46,709 nt of DNA from Lachnospiraceae bacterium (lineage in GTDB: Bacteria; Bacillota; Clostridia; Lachnospirales; Lachnospiraceae): contig CAAGKE010000112.1 in NCBI GenBank assembly GCA_900770325.1, positions 1 to 46,709 on the forward strand, read 5' to 3'. The translations under genes were made by a program, and so were the position numbers. How positions within the stretch are numbered: position 1 is the first letter of the stretch; every line of letters starts with the position of its first letter. The notes beneath the pieces were generated by a model. The model was not told the DNA's origin. It saw only the letters and a list, made by a program, of their open reading frames with translations, and searched no databases. Positions 31,007-39,782 of this stretch are shown piece after piece.

Positions 31007-31429
31007 ATGGCTGAAGTAAAAGCATTAAGCACAATTGGTACATTTTTATTTCAGGGTACCAGCAAGGAAACATTAACCAAACTTTGCAAAATTAAGAAGT
31101 ATCCGGATCTGGGTGGAGCGCCGGATATGATCGATGTTACTGATTTGGAAGATACCGATGAATCCAAAATCAGGGGAGTGAGAAAGGCTTCTGATATGGC
31201 CTTTACTGCCAACTACACTCCGGAAGCCTACAAGGATGTGGAAGATAAGGCAGATGTTGAAGGATTCTATGAGGTTCGATTCGGTGACGAAACCGGCAAG
31301 GACGGTATCTTTGCTTTTCAGGGAAGCCATACCGTATATGCTGTGGGTGGAGATGTGAATGCAGCCCGTGATATGACTATCACGATTGCCAGAACTTCCA
31401 AAGTAACGTTTTCCACTCCGTCGACCTGA
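31007..31429 (+). CDS. Major tail (tube) protein
   Basis: This 140-residue protein starts MAEVKALSTIGTFLFQGTSK. The segment KYPDLGGAPDMIDVTDLEDT is typical of Firmicutes phage tail tube proteins, and the C-terminus forms strands (ARDMTITIARTSKVTF). AAGGAGG lies upstream. It is followed by the tail chaperone pair, as expected. Confidence 0.83.
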   Translation: MAEVKALSTIGTFLFQGTSKETLTKLCKIKKYPDLGGAPDMIDVTDLEDTDESKIRGVRKASDMAFTANYTPEAYKDVEDKADVEGFYEVRFGDETGKDGIFAFQGSHTVYAVGGDVNAARDMTITIARTSKVTFSTPST

Positions 31430-31457
31430 TAATCTGAGAAAAAGGAGCGAATCATAA

Positions 31458-31895
31458 ATGAAAAAGTTCATTGTAGGAAATGGGAAAGAGCAGAAAACGT
31501 ATCAGCTGGAGCTGTCTTTCAATACGGTAGTTGATACCGATCTGATGGAAAAGATGGAGGACTGCCAGAAGATCATCAAAGACCTTCAGGATGCCACAAA
31601 GAAGAAAAATGCAGAAGCAAGGAAAGAAATTCTTCAGATTACCACAAAACTGTTTGGGCTTGTTCGATACATGATGTTTATCTGCCTTCAGGAAAATCAC
31701 GAAGACGAGTTTCAGACAGAAAAGCAGGCAGGAAAGCTCATTCAGCGCGCTATCTCTGAGAATGGCGTAAATATTATTGATATTTTCAATATTATTGATG
31801 AATGTGCATCAGAAGCGGATTTTTTATCAAAGATGATGGGAGGGCAGGAGCCTCCGGTTCAGCCTCAGGACCATCAGCCGAAGGTAGTGAAATAA
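31458..31895 (+). CDS. Tail assembly chaperone gpG
   Basis: This 145-residue chaperone starts MKKFIVGNGKEQKTYQLELS. It lies between the tail tube and tape measure genes. A −1 slippery heptamer near residues 121-123 allows a fraction of ribosomes to make the longer gpGT form. The chaperones coat the tape measure during tail assembly. Confidence 0.8.
   Translation: MKKFIVGNGKEQKTYQLELSFNTVVDTDLMEKMEDCQKIIKDLQDATKKKNAEARKEILQITTKLFGLVRYMMFICLQENHEDEFQTEKQAGKLIQRAISENGVNIIDIFNIIDECASEADFLSKMMGGQEPPVQPQDHQPKVVK
31820..31826 (+). promoter_or_regulatory. Programmed −1 frameshift site TTTTTTA
   Basis: In the gpG frame the codons are GAT TTT TTA, so the heptamer T TTT TTA fits the X XXY YYZ rule exactly. 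Slipping back one base joins gpG residue 123 to the next frame (IKDDGRAG...), which stays open to 32251. The geometry matches lambda-type gpG/gpGT slippage. Confidence 0.88.
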
Positions 31896-32251
31896 GAAGC
31901 TTCAAGGATGCAATTTATCAAATATGGCTGCCTCAGGCAATCTTTCTGGGAATCCCGGAAGAACGCTTTTGGCAGCTGAATCCTCGCAAAATGAAGCCTT
32001 GGAAACGGGCGCATGAACTTCGCTTAGACTATGATGATTTTAAGGCATGGATTTCCGGACAGTATATCATGATGGCCGTAAATGCGGCGTGGAATGGGAA
32101 AGCTGATGTTTACCCGAAACAGCCGTTCGGTCAGATGAAAGATGCTCAGGAGAATCCAGAAAACCATGACTATCAGTTGGATGCATTGAAGTTCTTGCAG
32201 TATTGCAAGGCTATGGACGATGAATTTGATGATTTAACAAAGAAAAAATAG
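31826..32251 (+). CDS. gpGT extension (frameshift product C-part)
   Basis: This frame is reached by −1 frameshifting from gpG and adds about 141 residues: a Gly/Ser/Ala-rich linker (RAGASGSASGPSAEGSE) and then a folded T domain (SFKDAIYQIWLPQAIFLGIP, NPRKMKPWKRAHELR). It has no ribosome site of its own. The full fusion is about 264 residues and helps recruit tail tube subunits to the tape measure. Confidence 0.8.
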   Translation: MKDDGRAGASGSASGPSAEGSEIRSFKDAIYQIWLPQAIFLGIPEERFWQLNPRKMKPWKRAHELRLDYDDFKAWISGQYIMMAVNAAWNGKADVYPKQPFGQMKDAQENPENHDYQLDALKFLQYCKAMDDEFDDLTKKK

Positions 32252-32288
32252 TGTACCGCAGTGTACCACCGGAAGGCTGGTGGTATAC
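32250..32288 (+). promoter_or_regulatory. Late-block tandem motif, copy 4, with hairpin at tape-measure start
   Basis: AGTGTACCGCAGTGTACCA (32250-32268), with units 10 bp apart. The second unit, GTGTACCACC (32261-32270), pairs with GGTGGTATAC (32279-32288) with one G-U. The GGAAGG site is in the 8-base loop, and the GTG start follows two bases later. This is the same geometry as at the large terminase but made with the other unit. Confidence 0.72.
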
Positions 32289-32289
32289 C

Positions 32290-35200
32290 GTGGGAGCTAC
32301 TATTGAAGAGTTAAGTATTGATATCGTTTCGAATCTTGGGGATGCTGACAAGGCGCTCGATCGTCTTTCAAACAGCCTTTCCAGAATGTCAAATACGCTT
32401 GGCGGTTTTGATACCGGCAAGCTTTTTGGCATTTCCAATGGAATTTCCAGCTTAAGTGGTGCAATGCGTGGAATCCAGTCTGTTAAGACCACGGATTTTA
32501 CGAGGATAGCCAATGGTATTTCCAAATTAAGCGCCGCAGATGGTTCGAAGCTTTCTGCAATTGGGCAGGGAATGCAGAGAATGGCAGCCGGCATGCAGAA
32601 CATAAGCGGCGTAGCTTCAGCAGCATCCAATATTGCAACTGCGGCATCTGGAATAGCAAAGTTCGGCGGCGTAAAGGTTAATGCTGCTGTTGGGAACATT
32701 AATGCGCTTGCTCCAGCGCTGACTGCGCTCAATAGCTCTGTAGCGAATTTGGGGCAGTTCCCGGACATTTCCCAGTTTGTCACAACAATTTCGAAACTGG
32801 GTAATAAATCCGTAGGAAATGCAATCAGCAATCTTCCGAATCTGGCAAATGCCCTTAATCAAGCTATGCAGACGCTTTCCACGGCTCCTAAGGTAAGCCA
32901 GAACGTCATTTCTCTGACAAATGCACTGGCGAATCTTGCGGCGCAGGGCGGCAGGGCCAGAACGGCGGCAGCGGGTCTTTCCACAGCATTGAACGGAATA
33001 TCAACGTCCAGTAGGCGGGGAGTTTCCGGGGTAAATTCCTTTACGTCGAGTATCCGGAACTTACTGGGGGCTGCGGGTATTTATCTTGGAATCCGTCAGC
33101 TGATGCAATTTGGAAAGCAGTGCCTTGAATTTGGTTCCAGTCTCACTGAGGTGCAGAATGTTGTTGATGTTGCTTTTGGCAACATGGCAAACGCCGCAAA
33201 TAATTTTGCCGCGAATAATGCGCAAAAGTTTGGACTGTCTGAACTGGCTGCGAAACAGTACAGCGGCGTTTTAAAGGCCATGTACAATTCTCTGGGTGTT
33301 AACAATGCGCAGGGAACAGAAATGGCCCTTGGGCTGACCAGTCGCGCCGGTGATCTGGCTTCTTTCTACAATATCGATTCAAAAGACGCTTTCGCAAAAA
33401 TCCGGTCTGCGGTATCTGGTGAGACAGAGCCAATGAAGCAGCTGGGCGTCAATATGAATGTGGCGAACCTGAATGCCTATGCTCTGTCAAATGGTTTCGG
33501 GAAACTGTACGACAAAATGAGCTTGGCAGAACAGGCCATGCTCCGGTATCAGTACATTATGTCCACGACAAACCAGGTATCTGGCGATTTTGAACGTACG
33601 TCCGGCTCTTTTGCAAACCAGTTGAGGATTTTGCAGCTGAATTTCCAGTCATTCTCAGCAACGATGGGACAGGGCTTTATTAATGTGATCGTCCATGTTA
33701 TCAGCGCCCTTAATTCCCTCCTCGCACATCTTCAGACGGTTGCCAATGCTTTCCGCGCCTTTACTGCGCTCATTTTTGGCGATAACTCTGCGCAGGCTGG
33801 GGGCGGTGGAATCGCAGATGAAATTACGGGCGCTGCCGGTGCTGCGGATAATCTGGCAAATAATCTGGGTGGAGCTTCAAAGGCTGCAAAAGAACTGAAG
33901 AATGCCACAATGGGCATTGATGAATTGAATATTGTTTCTCAGGATGATACCAGCGGATCAGGCAGCGGCGGAGCTGGAGGCGTCGGCGGCGCGGCAGTAG
34001 ATTATGGAACGTTGAGTGAGGGCACAAGTTTTATTGATGATCTCAACTCAAAGCTTTCAGAGATGCTGGATCTTCTGGAACCTACCACCAATGCGCTGAA
34101 AAAATTGTGGGATGAAGGTCTGTCAAAATTAAAGGACTTCACATTTGGCACACTTCAGGATTTCTATGACAAGTTCCTTAAACCTGTGGGACTGTGGACA
34201 TTAAGTGAGGAAGGCTTGCCCCGGTTTATCAATATCACCAATGATATGTTAAACCGGATTAATTGGACACGGTTACAGGATAGCTTACGGAGGTTTTACG
34301 AACAGCTGGCAAGGCTCACAAAACTGGTATTTACAAGTTTACTTGATTTTTACGAAGAGTTTTTAGTCCCGATTGCCGCATGGACTTTAGGTGACGCTTT
34401 ACCACGTTTAATTGATGTTATTACAAATCTTTCAGAAAATATAAACTGGGAAGGGCTTGTATCCTCTCTTAAGAATTTGTATGAAGCCCTGTCTTATTTT
34501 GCCATAGGCATAGGAGAGGGGCTGGTATCCTTTGTTGAGGGTTTGGCTAGGGTACTTACTCCTGCAATCAGCGGAGCGGTAGATTTGCTGTCAAAGGCCC
34601 TGAATGGTATTGCTGATGCTATAAAGTTAATTCCGGAAGGAACGTTGGCTGCTGTTGGCGGAGCTATCGGAGGGCTGGCAACAGCAATTCTGGCTTTCAA
34701 TGGAATTTCTGCAGCTATTACAGCGATTGAAAATGCAGGAAAAGCCTTCAGCGGGCTTTTGGCAGCTGCGGCGGCAAATCCTGTGCTTGCGTTGGCAGGG
34801 GCGTTAGGTGCGCTTGCAGGTGCCTTTATTGCCATGGAACAGAATTGGTCAAACCAGGTGGCAGAACAGTTCTTGCAGTTCCAGCAGAGCATAGGCTCAA
34901 ACACTTCGGATGTGCAGGCGGCTGCGGATTCGCTCTATGAGCTGGCAGACAGCAGTTCCAGAATTGTAGCATCAGCAGAAGCAGATGCAAAGCAGTTAGA
35001 TACGCTGAAAGAAGCATATTTCAGGTTGGCTGACCAAACCTATTTAACAGCTCAGGATCAGATTGAATTAAAAGAATATGCACAGCAGCTGATTGATAAA
35101 TGCCCTGAATTAAAGAGCATGATCGATCAGACTACGGGACGATATTCAGCGCAACGAGAAGAGCTTGAGAAAGTTATCAAAAAACACGAAGATTACATGA

Positions 35201-37092
35201 TGGCGATGGCTTACAGTCAAGTCGTTAGCGAATATTCTACGGCGCTTGCAAATGCGAATGTCGAGCTGGAAATTTCCAGTCAGAAATGCGAAAGAAATAG
35301 AAAGGCACTAGAAGACCTTAGAGAAAATCACGAAAAAATGATTGATTCAAACCGGCTTGAAGCTGATTTGATGGTAGAGTACCAAGATCTACTTGATGAA
35401 TATAATATTACAGTAGATGAATCTGGAAGGGTTACTGCGGCGGTAGCCGAGCAGATTGTATTTTACGAGAATGAACTGAGGCAAAGTGAAGAAGCTCAAA
35501 GAAATTGCAAGGTGGCTGTGGAAGAAGCAACTGCTGCACAAAAAGTAGCCCAAGATCAACTTAAGCAGTACGAGGGCGCTTATCAGGAGTTTTTCGATAC
35601 AACTCAAAATGCAGACTGGGGTAAGATGGTCACTGATGCAACCAAAGCTATAGATGATCTTGGCGGTGTATTTGTAAACGGGAAACAGGTAGTGGGGCCT
35701 GAGGCTGTAGCTCTGTATCAGGAAATTATTGATACATTTGGAACACTTGACAAGGATATGCACGAACTCGGCAATCGTGGAATGGTGCAGTTTGGCGCTG
35801 GAGGAAAAGCCGGGGTAGCCGAAGCTGTACCAACTATGACAGAAGAGCTGTGGTCTCAAATTGAAGCGGCTTATGCTTCTGATGGATACACAGTCGCTTA
35901 TGATGGTGGACGCCTCATTGTTACAGGAACAACAGACGGAATGGTAGAAGAAAGCGCTGTTTCTACTCCGGAAGCAACCAATGCTATTATCGAAAATGTT
36001 GAGCAGGGATTGTCTGGTATGGGCGAGATCGGAAGCAATGCCGGAAAAGCTGCCATAGAGGGTGTAAACCAGTCTATCAATGATAATGCCCAGACTACTC
36101 AGGAACCGGTTAAGAAATGGGCAGATCTGACCAGAGAGTATTATACGAACAAGCAGTATGGCGGTGTTAATGCTGAGACATTCGGAAAGGCTGCTACTGA
36201 TTCCGCCAGCGGTTTCAATAAGGAAATCAAGGCAAGAACCAAGGACTCTCAGGAACCTATGGAAACATGGGCAAAGAGTTCGAGAGATTGGTTTACCGGG
36301 CAGGACGAGAACCAAGGCATCAATGCTGTATCATGGACAAAGTTTGCTGAAAATATCATAAAAGCCTTTGACAATAAGATTCTTGAAAGTTATATCGAGA
36401 CGCAAGGCCCGATGGAAACCTGGGCAAAGAATATCCGTGAATGGTTCTGGGGAGATTCAAATCCGGAAGGAACCGGAGGGATGTACGATGCCTTCTACAA
36501 CATGGCAAGACGAATCAACGAGGGCTTTGCGCAGGGCATTTCCGATTTTGCTTATATGGCAAAAGACGCAATCCGTAAGTGGGCGCGGGAAGCCATGGAA
36601 GAGGCAGAAGAAGAATTTGACATCAATTCTCCTTCAAAGCGCTTCTGGCAGATGGGTGCTTATGATATTCAGGGCTTTAACAACGCGTTTGCAGATCTGG
36701 GCGGAACAACACAGGCGGCAATTGACAAATGGGCTGGTGGGCTGAGTGTGCCTGCGCTGGGTCTTGATCTGGCAAATGATTACGGTAAGTATGTACCGAA
36801 TTATGGGCAGGACTTTATCAACAGCTATGGATCCATGAAAGGCGTGATAGAGGGACGGGCAAGGGTATCTATGGAATCTTCCGATAGCGCTCTTATATCC
36901 ACGTTGTTGCCCTATCTGGAAAAGCTGGATAAACTGGATAGCCTTGAGAATTTGGAATCTATGCCAGAGCAAAAAGAATTATTGCAGCAGATTGCGGATA
37001 AGGATACCGAAGTTACGATGAACGGCCGAAGGATGAATGAGGAAATGGTGCGGACGAACCGCAGGAAGGGATTTTCCTTTACCCCGACATAA
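32290..37092 (+). CDS. Tail tape measure protein
   Basis: This protein of about 1600 residues sets tail length. The N-terminal 250 residues are Ser/Ala/Asn repeats (helical); then GIYLGIRQLMQFGKQCLEFG opens the conserved core. A Gly/Ser hinge lies near 560. Hydrophobic stretches near 780-850 (AIGGLATAILAFNGISAAIT) probably cross the membrane. A long coiled coil (about 900-1100) follows, then tandem W-containing repeats (EPMETWAKSSRDWF, GPMETWAKNIREWF) near 1330-1400. The GTG at 32290 with GGAAGG is chosen, since the longer frame begins in the regulatory repeat. Confidence 0.9.
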   Translation: MGATIEELSIDIVSNLGDADKALDRLSNSLSRMSNTLGGFDTGKLFGISNGISSLSGAMRGIQSVKTTDFTRIANGISKLSAADGSKLSAIGQGMQRMAAGMQNISGVASAASNIATAASGIAKFGGVKVNAAVGNINALAPALTALNSSVANLGQFPDISQFVTTISKLGNKSVGNAISNLPNLANALNQAMQTLSTAPKVSQNVISLTNALANLAAQGGRARTAAAGLSTALNGISTSSRRGVSGVNSFTSSIRNLLGAAGIYLGIRQLMQFGKQCLEFGSSLTEVQNVVDVAFGNMANAANNFAANNAQKFGLSELAAKQYSGVLKAMYNSLGVNNAQGTEMALGLTSRAGDLASFYNIDSKDAFAKIRSAVSGETEPMKQLGVNMNVANLNAYALSNGFGKLYDKMSLAEQAMLRYQYIMSTTNQVSGDFERTSGSFANQLRILQLNFQSFSATMGQGFINVIVHVISALNSLLAHLQTVANAFRAFTALIFGDNSAQAGGGGIADEITGAAGAADNLANNLGGASKAAKELKNATMGIDELNIVSQDDTSGSGSGGAGGVGGAAVDYGTLSEGTSFIDDLNSKLSEMLDLLEPTTNALKKLWDEGLSKLKDFTFGTLQDFYDKFLKPVGLWTLSEEGLPRFINITNDMLNRINWTRLQDSLRRFYEQLARLTKLVFTSLLDFYEEFLVPIAAWTLGDALPRLIDVITNLSENINWEGLVSSLKNLYEALSYFAIGIGEGLVSFVEGLARVLTPAISGAVDLLSKALNGIADAIKLIPEGTLAAVGGAIGGLATAILAFNGISAAITAIENAGKAFSGLLAAAAANPVLALAGALGALAGAFIAMEQNWSNQVAEQFLQFQQSIGSNTSDVQAAADSLYELADSSSRIVASAEADAKQLDTLKEAYFRLADQTYLTAQDQIELKEYAQQLIDKCPELKSMIDQTTGRYSAQREELEKVIKKHEDYMMAMAYSQVVSEYSTALANANVELEISSQKCERNRKALEDLRENHEKMIDSNRLEADLMVEYQDLLDEYNITVDESGRVTAAVAEQIVFYENELRQSEEAQRNCKVAVEEATAAQKVAQDQLKQYEGAYQEFFDTTQNADWGKMVTDATKAIDDLGGVFVNGKQVVGPEAVALYQEIIDTFGTLDKDMHELGNRGMVQFGAGGKAGVAEAVPTMTEELWSQIEAAYASDGYTVAYDGGRLIVTGTTDGMVEESAVSTPEATNAIIENVEQGLSGMGEIGSNAGKAAIEGVNQSINDNAQTTQEPVKKWADLTREYYTNKQYGGVNAETFGKAATDSASGFNKEIKARTKDSQEPMETWAKSSRDWFTGQDENQGINAVSWTKFAENIIKAFDNKILESYIETQGPMETWAKNIREWFWGDSNPEGTGGMYDAFYNMARRINEGFAQGISDFAYMAKDAIRKWAREAMEEAEEEFDINSPSKRFWQMGAYDIQGFNNAFADLGGTTQAAIDKWAGGLSVPALGLDLANDYGKYVPNYGQDFINSYGSMKGVIEGRARVSMESSDSALISTLLPYLEKLDKLDSLENLESMPEQKELLQQIADKDTEVTMNGRRMNEEMVRTNRRKGFSFTPT

Positions 37093-37124
37093 TTATTTAC
37101 AATCCCTCTTTTCAATGGTATCAT
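37086..37124 (+). promoter_or_regulatory. Moron promoter 1
   Basis: TTTACA (37096-37101), 17 bp, TATCAT (37119-37124). It is embedded in a 17-bp sequence, GACATAATTATTTACAA, repeated exactly at 38825. It starts inside the tape measure stop region and serves the lipoprotein gene. Confidence 0.7.
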
Positions 37125-37153
37125 ATAAGATATATTGGGAAGGGGGAGTTTTT

Positions 37154-38113
37154 ATGAAGAAAATTTTTATAATTGTTGGACTTTCTATGGTATTGCTGTG
37201 CGGGTGCGGAAAAGAAAATGATTCAAATGCTGGTAAAGTTGAATCAGAAATAAGCGTAGAAGCAGCACAGAGCGAGGAAAAAGAAAGTTATGCAGAGATC
37301 AAATCGGATAAATCGTTAACACCAGATGAATCCTATGAGATTTATATTTCTGACGTAATGGATACCGTTAAAAAAATGGACGCCAGTGATGAATTGACAG
37401 AAATGATGGTTCAGAAACTGGGAGCGTCTTATTTTGAAGTTCTTGATCTAAAAAAGGATAACTGTATGGATAGTCAATACTATATTGATTTTTTGCTGGG
37501 GTCAGGATATTGCTCTGTGAATTTCGGGGAAAATACTATTGGACACGAGATGGGGGAAGCTGGTTTAAAAGCTATGAAGAGTTTGGTTTTAGGAGACGGG
37601 GATTTCCTAAAACATATGGGAGAATTTAAATCCTTGTACGAACAAGGAGGATCAACTATTTTGTCAAAGAACATGGTTGGGCCAGGTCAGTATAAGGTAG
37701 GAACTGATATAAAACAGGGTGAATATGTTTTACTTAGTGAGAACGGAATGGGATATTTTGCTTTAACAACTGACGGAAATGGTAATGATATTATAACAAA
37801 TGATAATTTTGAGTATAATTCCATGATAATTGTTGACGAAGGTGAATATTTGGAATTATCACGTTGCAAAGCCATTCCGCTTGACGAAGCGAAAAATCTT
37901 CCAATAGATAAGGCAAATATGTTTAAAGTAGGAGTTCATCTTCCAGCAGGAGAATATAAACTTCAGTCTGATACAGGAATGGGTTATTATTGCGTCTATA
38001 ATGATGGCAGACACGATGACATTGAAGCCAACAATAATTTTGAGGGTCAGTCATACGTGAGCGTAAAAGAAGGTCAATACTTACTGCTTTCCAGATGCCA
38101 TATTGTTGAATAA
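37154..38113 (+). CDS. Secreted lipoprotein with two repeated domains (moron)
   Basis: This 319-residue protein has a lipoprotein signal (MKKIFIIVGLSMVLLCGCGK), with the lipobox Cys near residue 17, and an acidic linker. The C-terminal half has two copies of a beta-rich unit: YKVGTDIKQGEYVLLSENGM (near 180) and FKVGVHLPAGEYKLQSDTGM (near 255), each ending L(L/E)LSRC. The unit is common in Firmicutes cell-surface lipoproteins. It has its own promoter and a GGGAAGGGGGAG site. As an independently expressed surface protein, it is a candidate for lysogenic conversion or superinfection exclusion. Confidence 0.8.
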   Translation: MKKIFIIVGLSMVLLCGCGKENDSNAGKVESEISVEAAQSEEKESYAEIKSDKSLTPDESYEIYISDVMDTVKKMDASDELTEMMVQKLGASYFEVLDLKKDNCMDSQYYIDFLLGSGYCSVNFGENTIGHEMGEAGLKAMKSLVLGDGDFLKHMGEFKSLYEQGGSTILSKNMVGPGQYKVGTDIKQGEYVLLSENGMGYFALTTDGNGNDIITNDNFEYNSMIIVDEGEYLELSRCKAIPLDEAKNLPIDKANMFKVGVHLPAGEYKLQSDTGMGYYCVYNDGRHDDIEANNNFEGQSYVSVKEGQYLLLSRCHIVE

Positions 38114-38159
38114 TTATCTGCAATTATCAATCGAAAAGGTTATAGTTTCACTTAATCAG

Positions 38160-38188
38160 TTTACATCCCCTTCGTAATGAGATATAAT
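38160..38188 (+). promoter_or_regulatory. Moron promoter 2
   Basis: TTTACA (38160-38165), 17 bp, TATAAT (38183-38188). The start of the spacer (TCCCC) resembles the other moron promoters. Confidence 0.75.
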
Positions 38189-38218
38189 TTCTATATTAAA
38201 TGCGAGGGGGATGATTTT

Positions 38219-38767
38219 ATGGCATTAATTAAATGCCCTGAGTGCGGGAAGGAAATAAGCGATAAGGCCGAAAAATGCCCTAATTGCGGTTATCCAATCT
38301 CTAACCAATCAAAGGCGAAAGATGAATACGATAATTTATATTCAGCGGCAAGAGCTTTTTCTAAACCAAAAAATTCTAACAAGTCAGAAGAGAAGAAAGA
38401 GATATCGTCAACAGGACGCATGGTTGTTGGAATTATATTCATAGTTTTATCTGTTTTTACGCTTTTTCAATCCTGCGCAGCAGGAATTTCAAATGTATTA
38501 GGTGACGGAACCGGATTTGATGGAACACTTGGAGCTTTCTCGGCAATACTTATGTTAATTATTGGAATTGTTAGTATCGTTACGAGAAAAACTTCAAATT
38601 CTATTGTTCCGTTAATAATGGGTATCATTCTTGTGGTTTATGGGTATTCCATAGCGTATGTATACAATGGAACATTTAAAGACTTGAAAATATATGGCAT
38701 GTTGATGATGATCTGTTCTTTAGTTTACTTTTTTGGTTTTAAGAAGCTTAGGAAGAATAGGGGATAA
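38219..38767 (+). CDS. Zinc-ribbon membrane protein (moron)
   Basis: This 182-residue protein has an N-terminal zinc ribbon (IKCPECGKEISDKAEKCPNC), then a Ser/Lys linker and four hydrophobic helices (VVGIIFIVLSVFTLFQSC, AFSAILMLIIGIVSIV, IVPLIMGIILVVYGY, GMLMMICSLVYFFGF). The ribosome site is GAGGGGGATG. Zinc-ribbon plus membrane proteins of this kind are host-like. With its own promoter it forms an independent cassette. Confidence 0.75.
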   Translation: MALIKCPECGKEISDKAEKCPNCGYPISNQSKAKDEYDNLYSAARAFSKPKNSNKSEEKKEISSTGRMVVGIIFIVLSVFTLFQSCAAGISNVLGDGTGFDGTLGAFSAILMLIIGIVSIVTRKTSNSIVPLIMGIILVVYGYSIAYVYNGTFKDLKIYGMLMMICSLVYFFGFKKLRKNRG

Positions 38768-38824
38768 ATTGGAGCCTTATCTTTTGTCAGCAATAAAGCC
38801 GCAGCAAGGTTTTTCTTTCACATA

Positions 38825-38863
38825 GACATAATTATTTACAACCCCCCTCCTGTGTGATATACT
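38825..38863 (+). promoter_or_regulatory. Moron promoter 3
   Basis: TTTACA (38835-38840), 17 bp, TATACT (38858-38863), preceded by the exact GACATAATTATTTACAA copy. Confidence 0.75.
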
Positions 38864-38899
38864 TTTTACAATAAATAACATAATGGAGGGGGATTTATA

Positions 38900-39493
38900 A
38901 TGAAACTAAAATTTGCGATTGTAATTGCGGCAACAGTATCACTTTCAATGAGTATACCTGTCTATGCTGAAGAGTGGAAACAAGATTCGGTTGGATGGTG
39001 GTACCAGATGGATGATGGAAGTTATCCTTCAAATCAGTGGAAAGAAATTGCAGGAAAACAGTATTATTTTGGAAGCGATGGATATTTGCTGGTAAGCACC
39101 ACAACACCAGATGGAAAATCAGTAGGAGCGGATGGAGCATTGATTGAAGATAGCAAATCAGAAGCTCCTGTTCTGAATGTAAATTCTTACCAGTCGATTC
39201 TTGATTATTATACATGGAAGATCGAAAATGCTGTTCCTGGATTAATTGCTGAATATAATGCAGAGGCTGCCAACAATACAGGAGGGCTACAAGGTTTAGC
39301 TGAAATAAGCAACAATAAGGTTGTGAAATTGGCTGAAATAGAAAGTGATGGCGTTACGGAGATGGCAAAACTATATTATAGATCAGGGTCAGGTAAATAT
39401 AGCGAGTATGAAGAATGGGCAATGAAACTGTATGATGTATATTCTGACGGAGCAATGAAAATATATGATGCATATATGGATTCTGCCATGTAG
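38900..39493 (+). CDS. Secreted protein with cell-wall-binding-type repeats (moron)
   Basis: This 197-residue protein has a signal peptide (MKLKFAIVIAATVSLSMSIP, ending VYAEE). It is followed by WKQDSVGWWYQMDDGSYPSN, then a segment ending GKQYYFGSDGYLL, the tandem aromatic pattern of choline/cell-wall-binding repeats. The C-terminal part is helical (KLAEIESDGVTEMAKLYYRS). It probably attaches to the host envelope. GGAGGGGGA lies upstream. Confidence 0.78.
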   Translation: MKLKFAIVIAATVSLSMSIPVYAEEWKQDSVGWWYQMDDGSYPSNQWKEIAGKQYYFGSDGYLLVSTTTPDGKSVGADGALIEDSKSEAPVLNVNSYQSILDYYTWKIENAVPGLIAEYNAEAANNTGGLQGLAEISNNKVVKLAEIESDGVTEMAKLYYRSGSGKYSEYEEWAMKLYDVYSDGAMKIYDAYMDSAM

Positions 39494-39504
39494 AAAATAG
39501 TGGT

Positions 39505-39541
39505 ATAAGTAAAAGCCGCCAGTCGGGCGGCTTTTACTTAT
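39505..39541. terminator. 16-bp bidirectional terminator
   Basis: ATAAGTAAAAGCCGCC pairs perfectly with GGCGGCTTTTACTTAT around AGTCG. It has T runs on both strands and ends the third moron. Confidence 0.85.
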
Positions 39542-39560
39542 TATATAGTGAATTATTGAT

Positions 39561-39625
39561 TTTACATAAGTGCAATAATGCATATAGTTTTATTTATTGA
39601 AATTATCCCCAAATTAGTGTATATT
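39561..39625 (+). promoter_or_regulatory. Two promoters facing the distal tail genes
   Basis: TTTACA, 16 bp, TATAGT (39561-39588) is a fourth copy of the moron promoter type. TTGAAA, 17 bp, TATATT (39597-39625) follows at once. Both point into the stacked terminators at 39637-39765, so transcripts would need read-through to reach the tail genes. Confidence 0.6.
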
Positions 39626-39636
39626 ATATCCATAAG

Positions 39637-39681
39637 GTCGCTCATTCGGGGCTTGTAATTGCCCGGATTGGGCGGCTTTTT
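39637..39681 (+). terminator. Terminator ahead of the distal tail genes
   Basis: GTCGCTC...GGGC pairs with GCCC...GGGCGGC (two mismatches, wobbles) and is followed by TTTTT. A second perfect hairpin, GCCTGTT/AACAGGC (39684-39699), follows immediately. Confidence 0.7.
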
Positions 39682-39711
39682 CTGCCTGTTTTAACAGGCA
39701 AATCGACTTTT

Positions 39712-39765
39712 AGTGTACCTCAGAGTACCAGTTAATCGTAACAGGTTAATTGGTGCTCTTTTTTT
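39712..39765 (+). terminator. Late-block tandem motif, copy 5, inside a terminator
   Basis: AGTGTACCTCAGAGTACCA (39712-39730) has units 10 bp apart. The second unit AGAGTACCAGTTAA (39722-39735) pairs over 14 bp with TTAATTGGTGCTCT (39746-39759), then a T7 run. It lies 18 bp before the first distal tail gene. Confidence 0.78.
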
Positions 39766-39782
39766 GATTGGTGGTGATTATT

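Noticed and set aside
35389..36315. 308-codon minus-strand frame opposite the tape measure gene
   Set aside because: It is a shadow of a strongly supported coding frame, with no ribosome site and unlikely composition. The same applies to 25492-26319 and 40604-41404.
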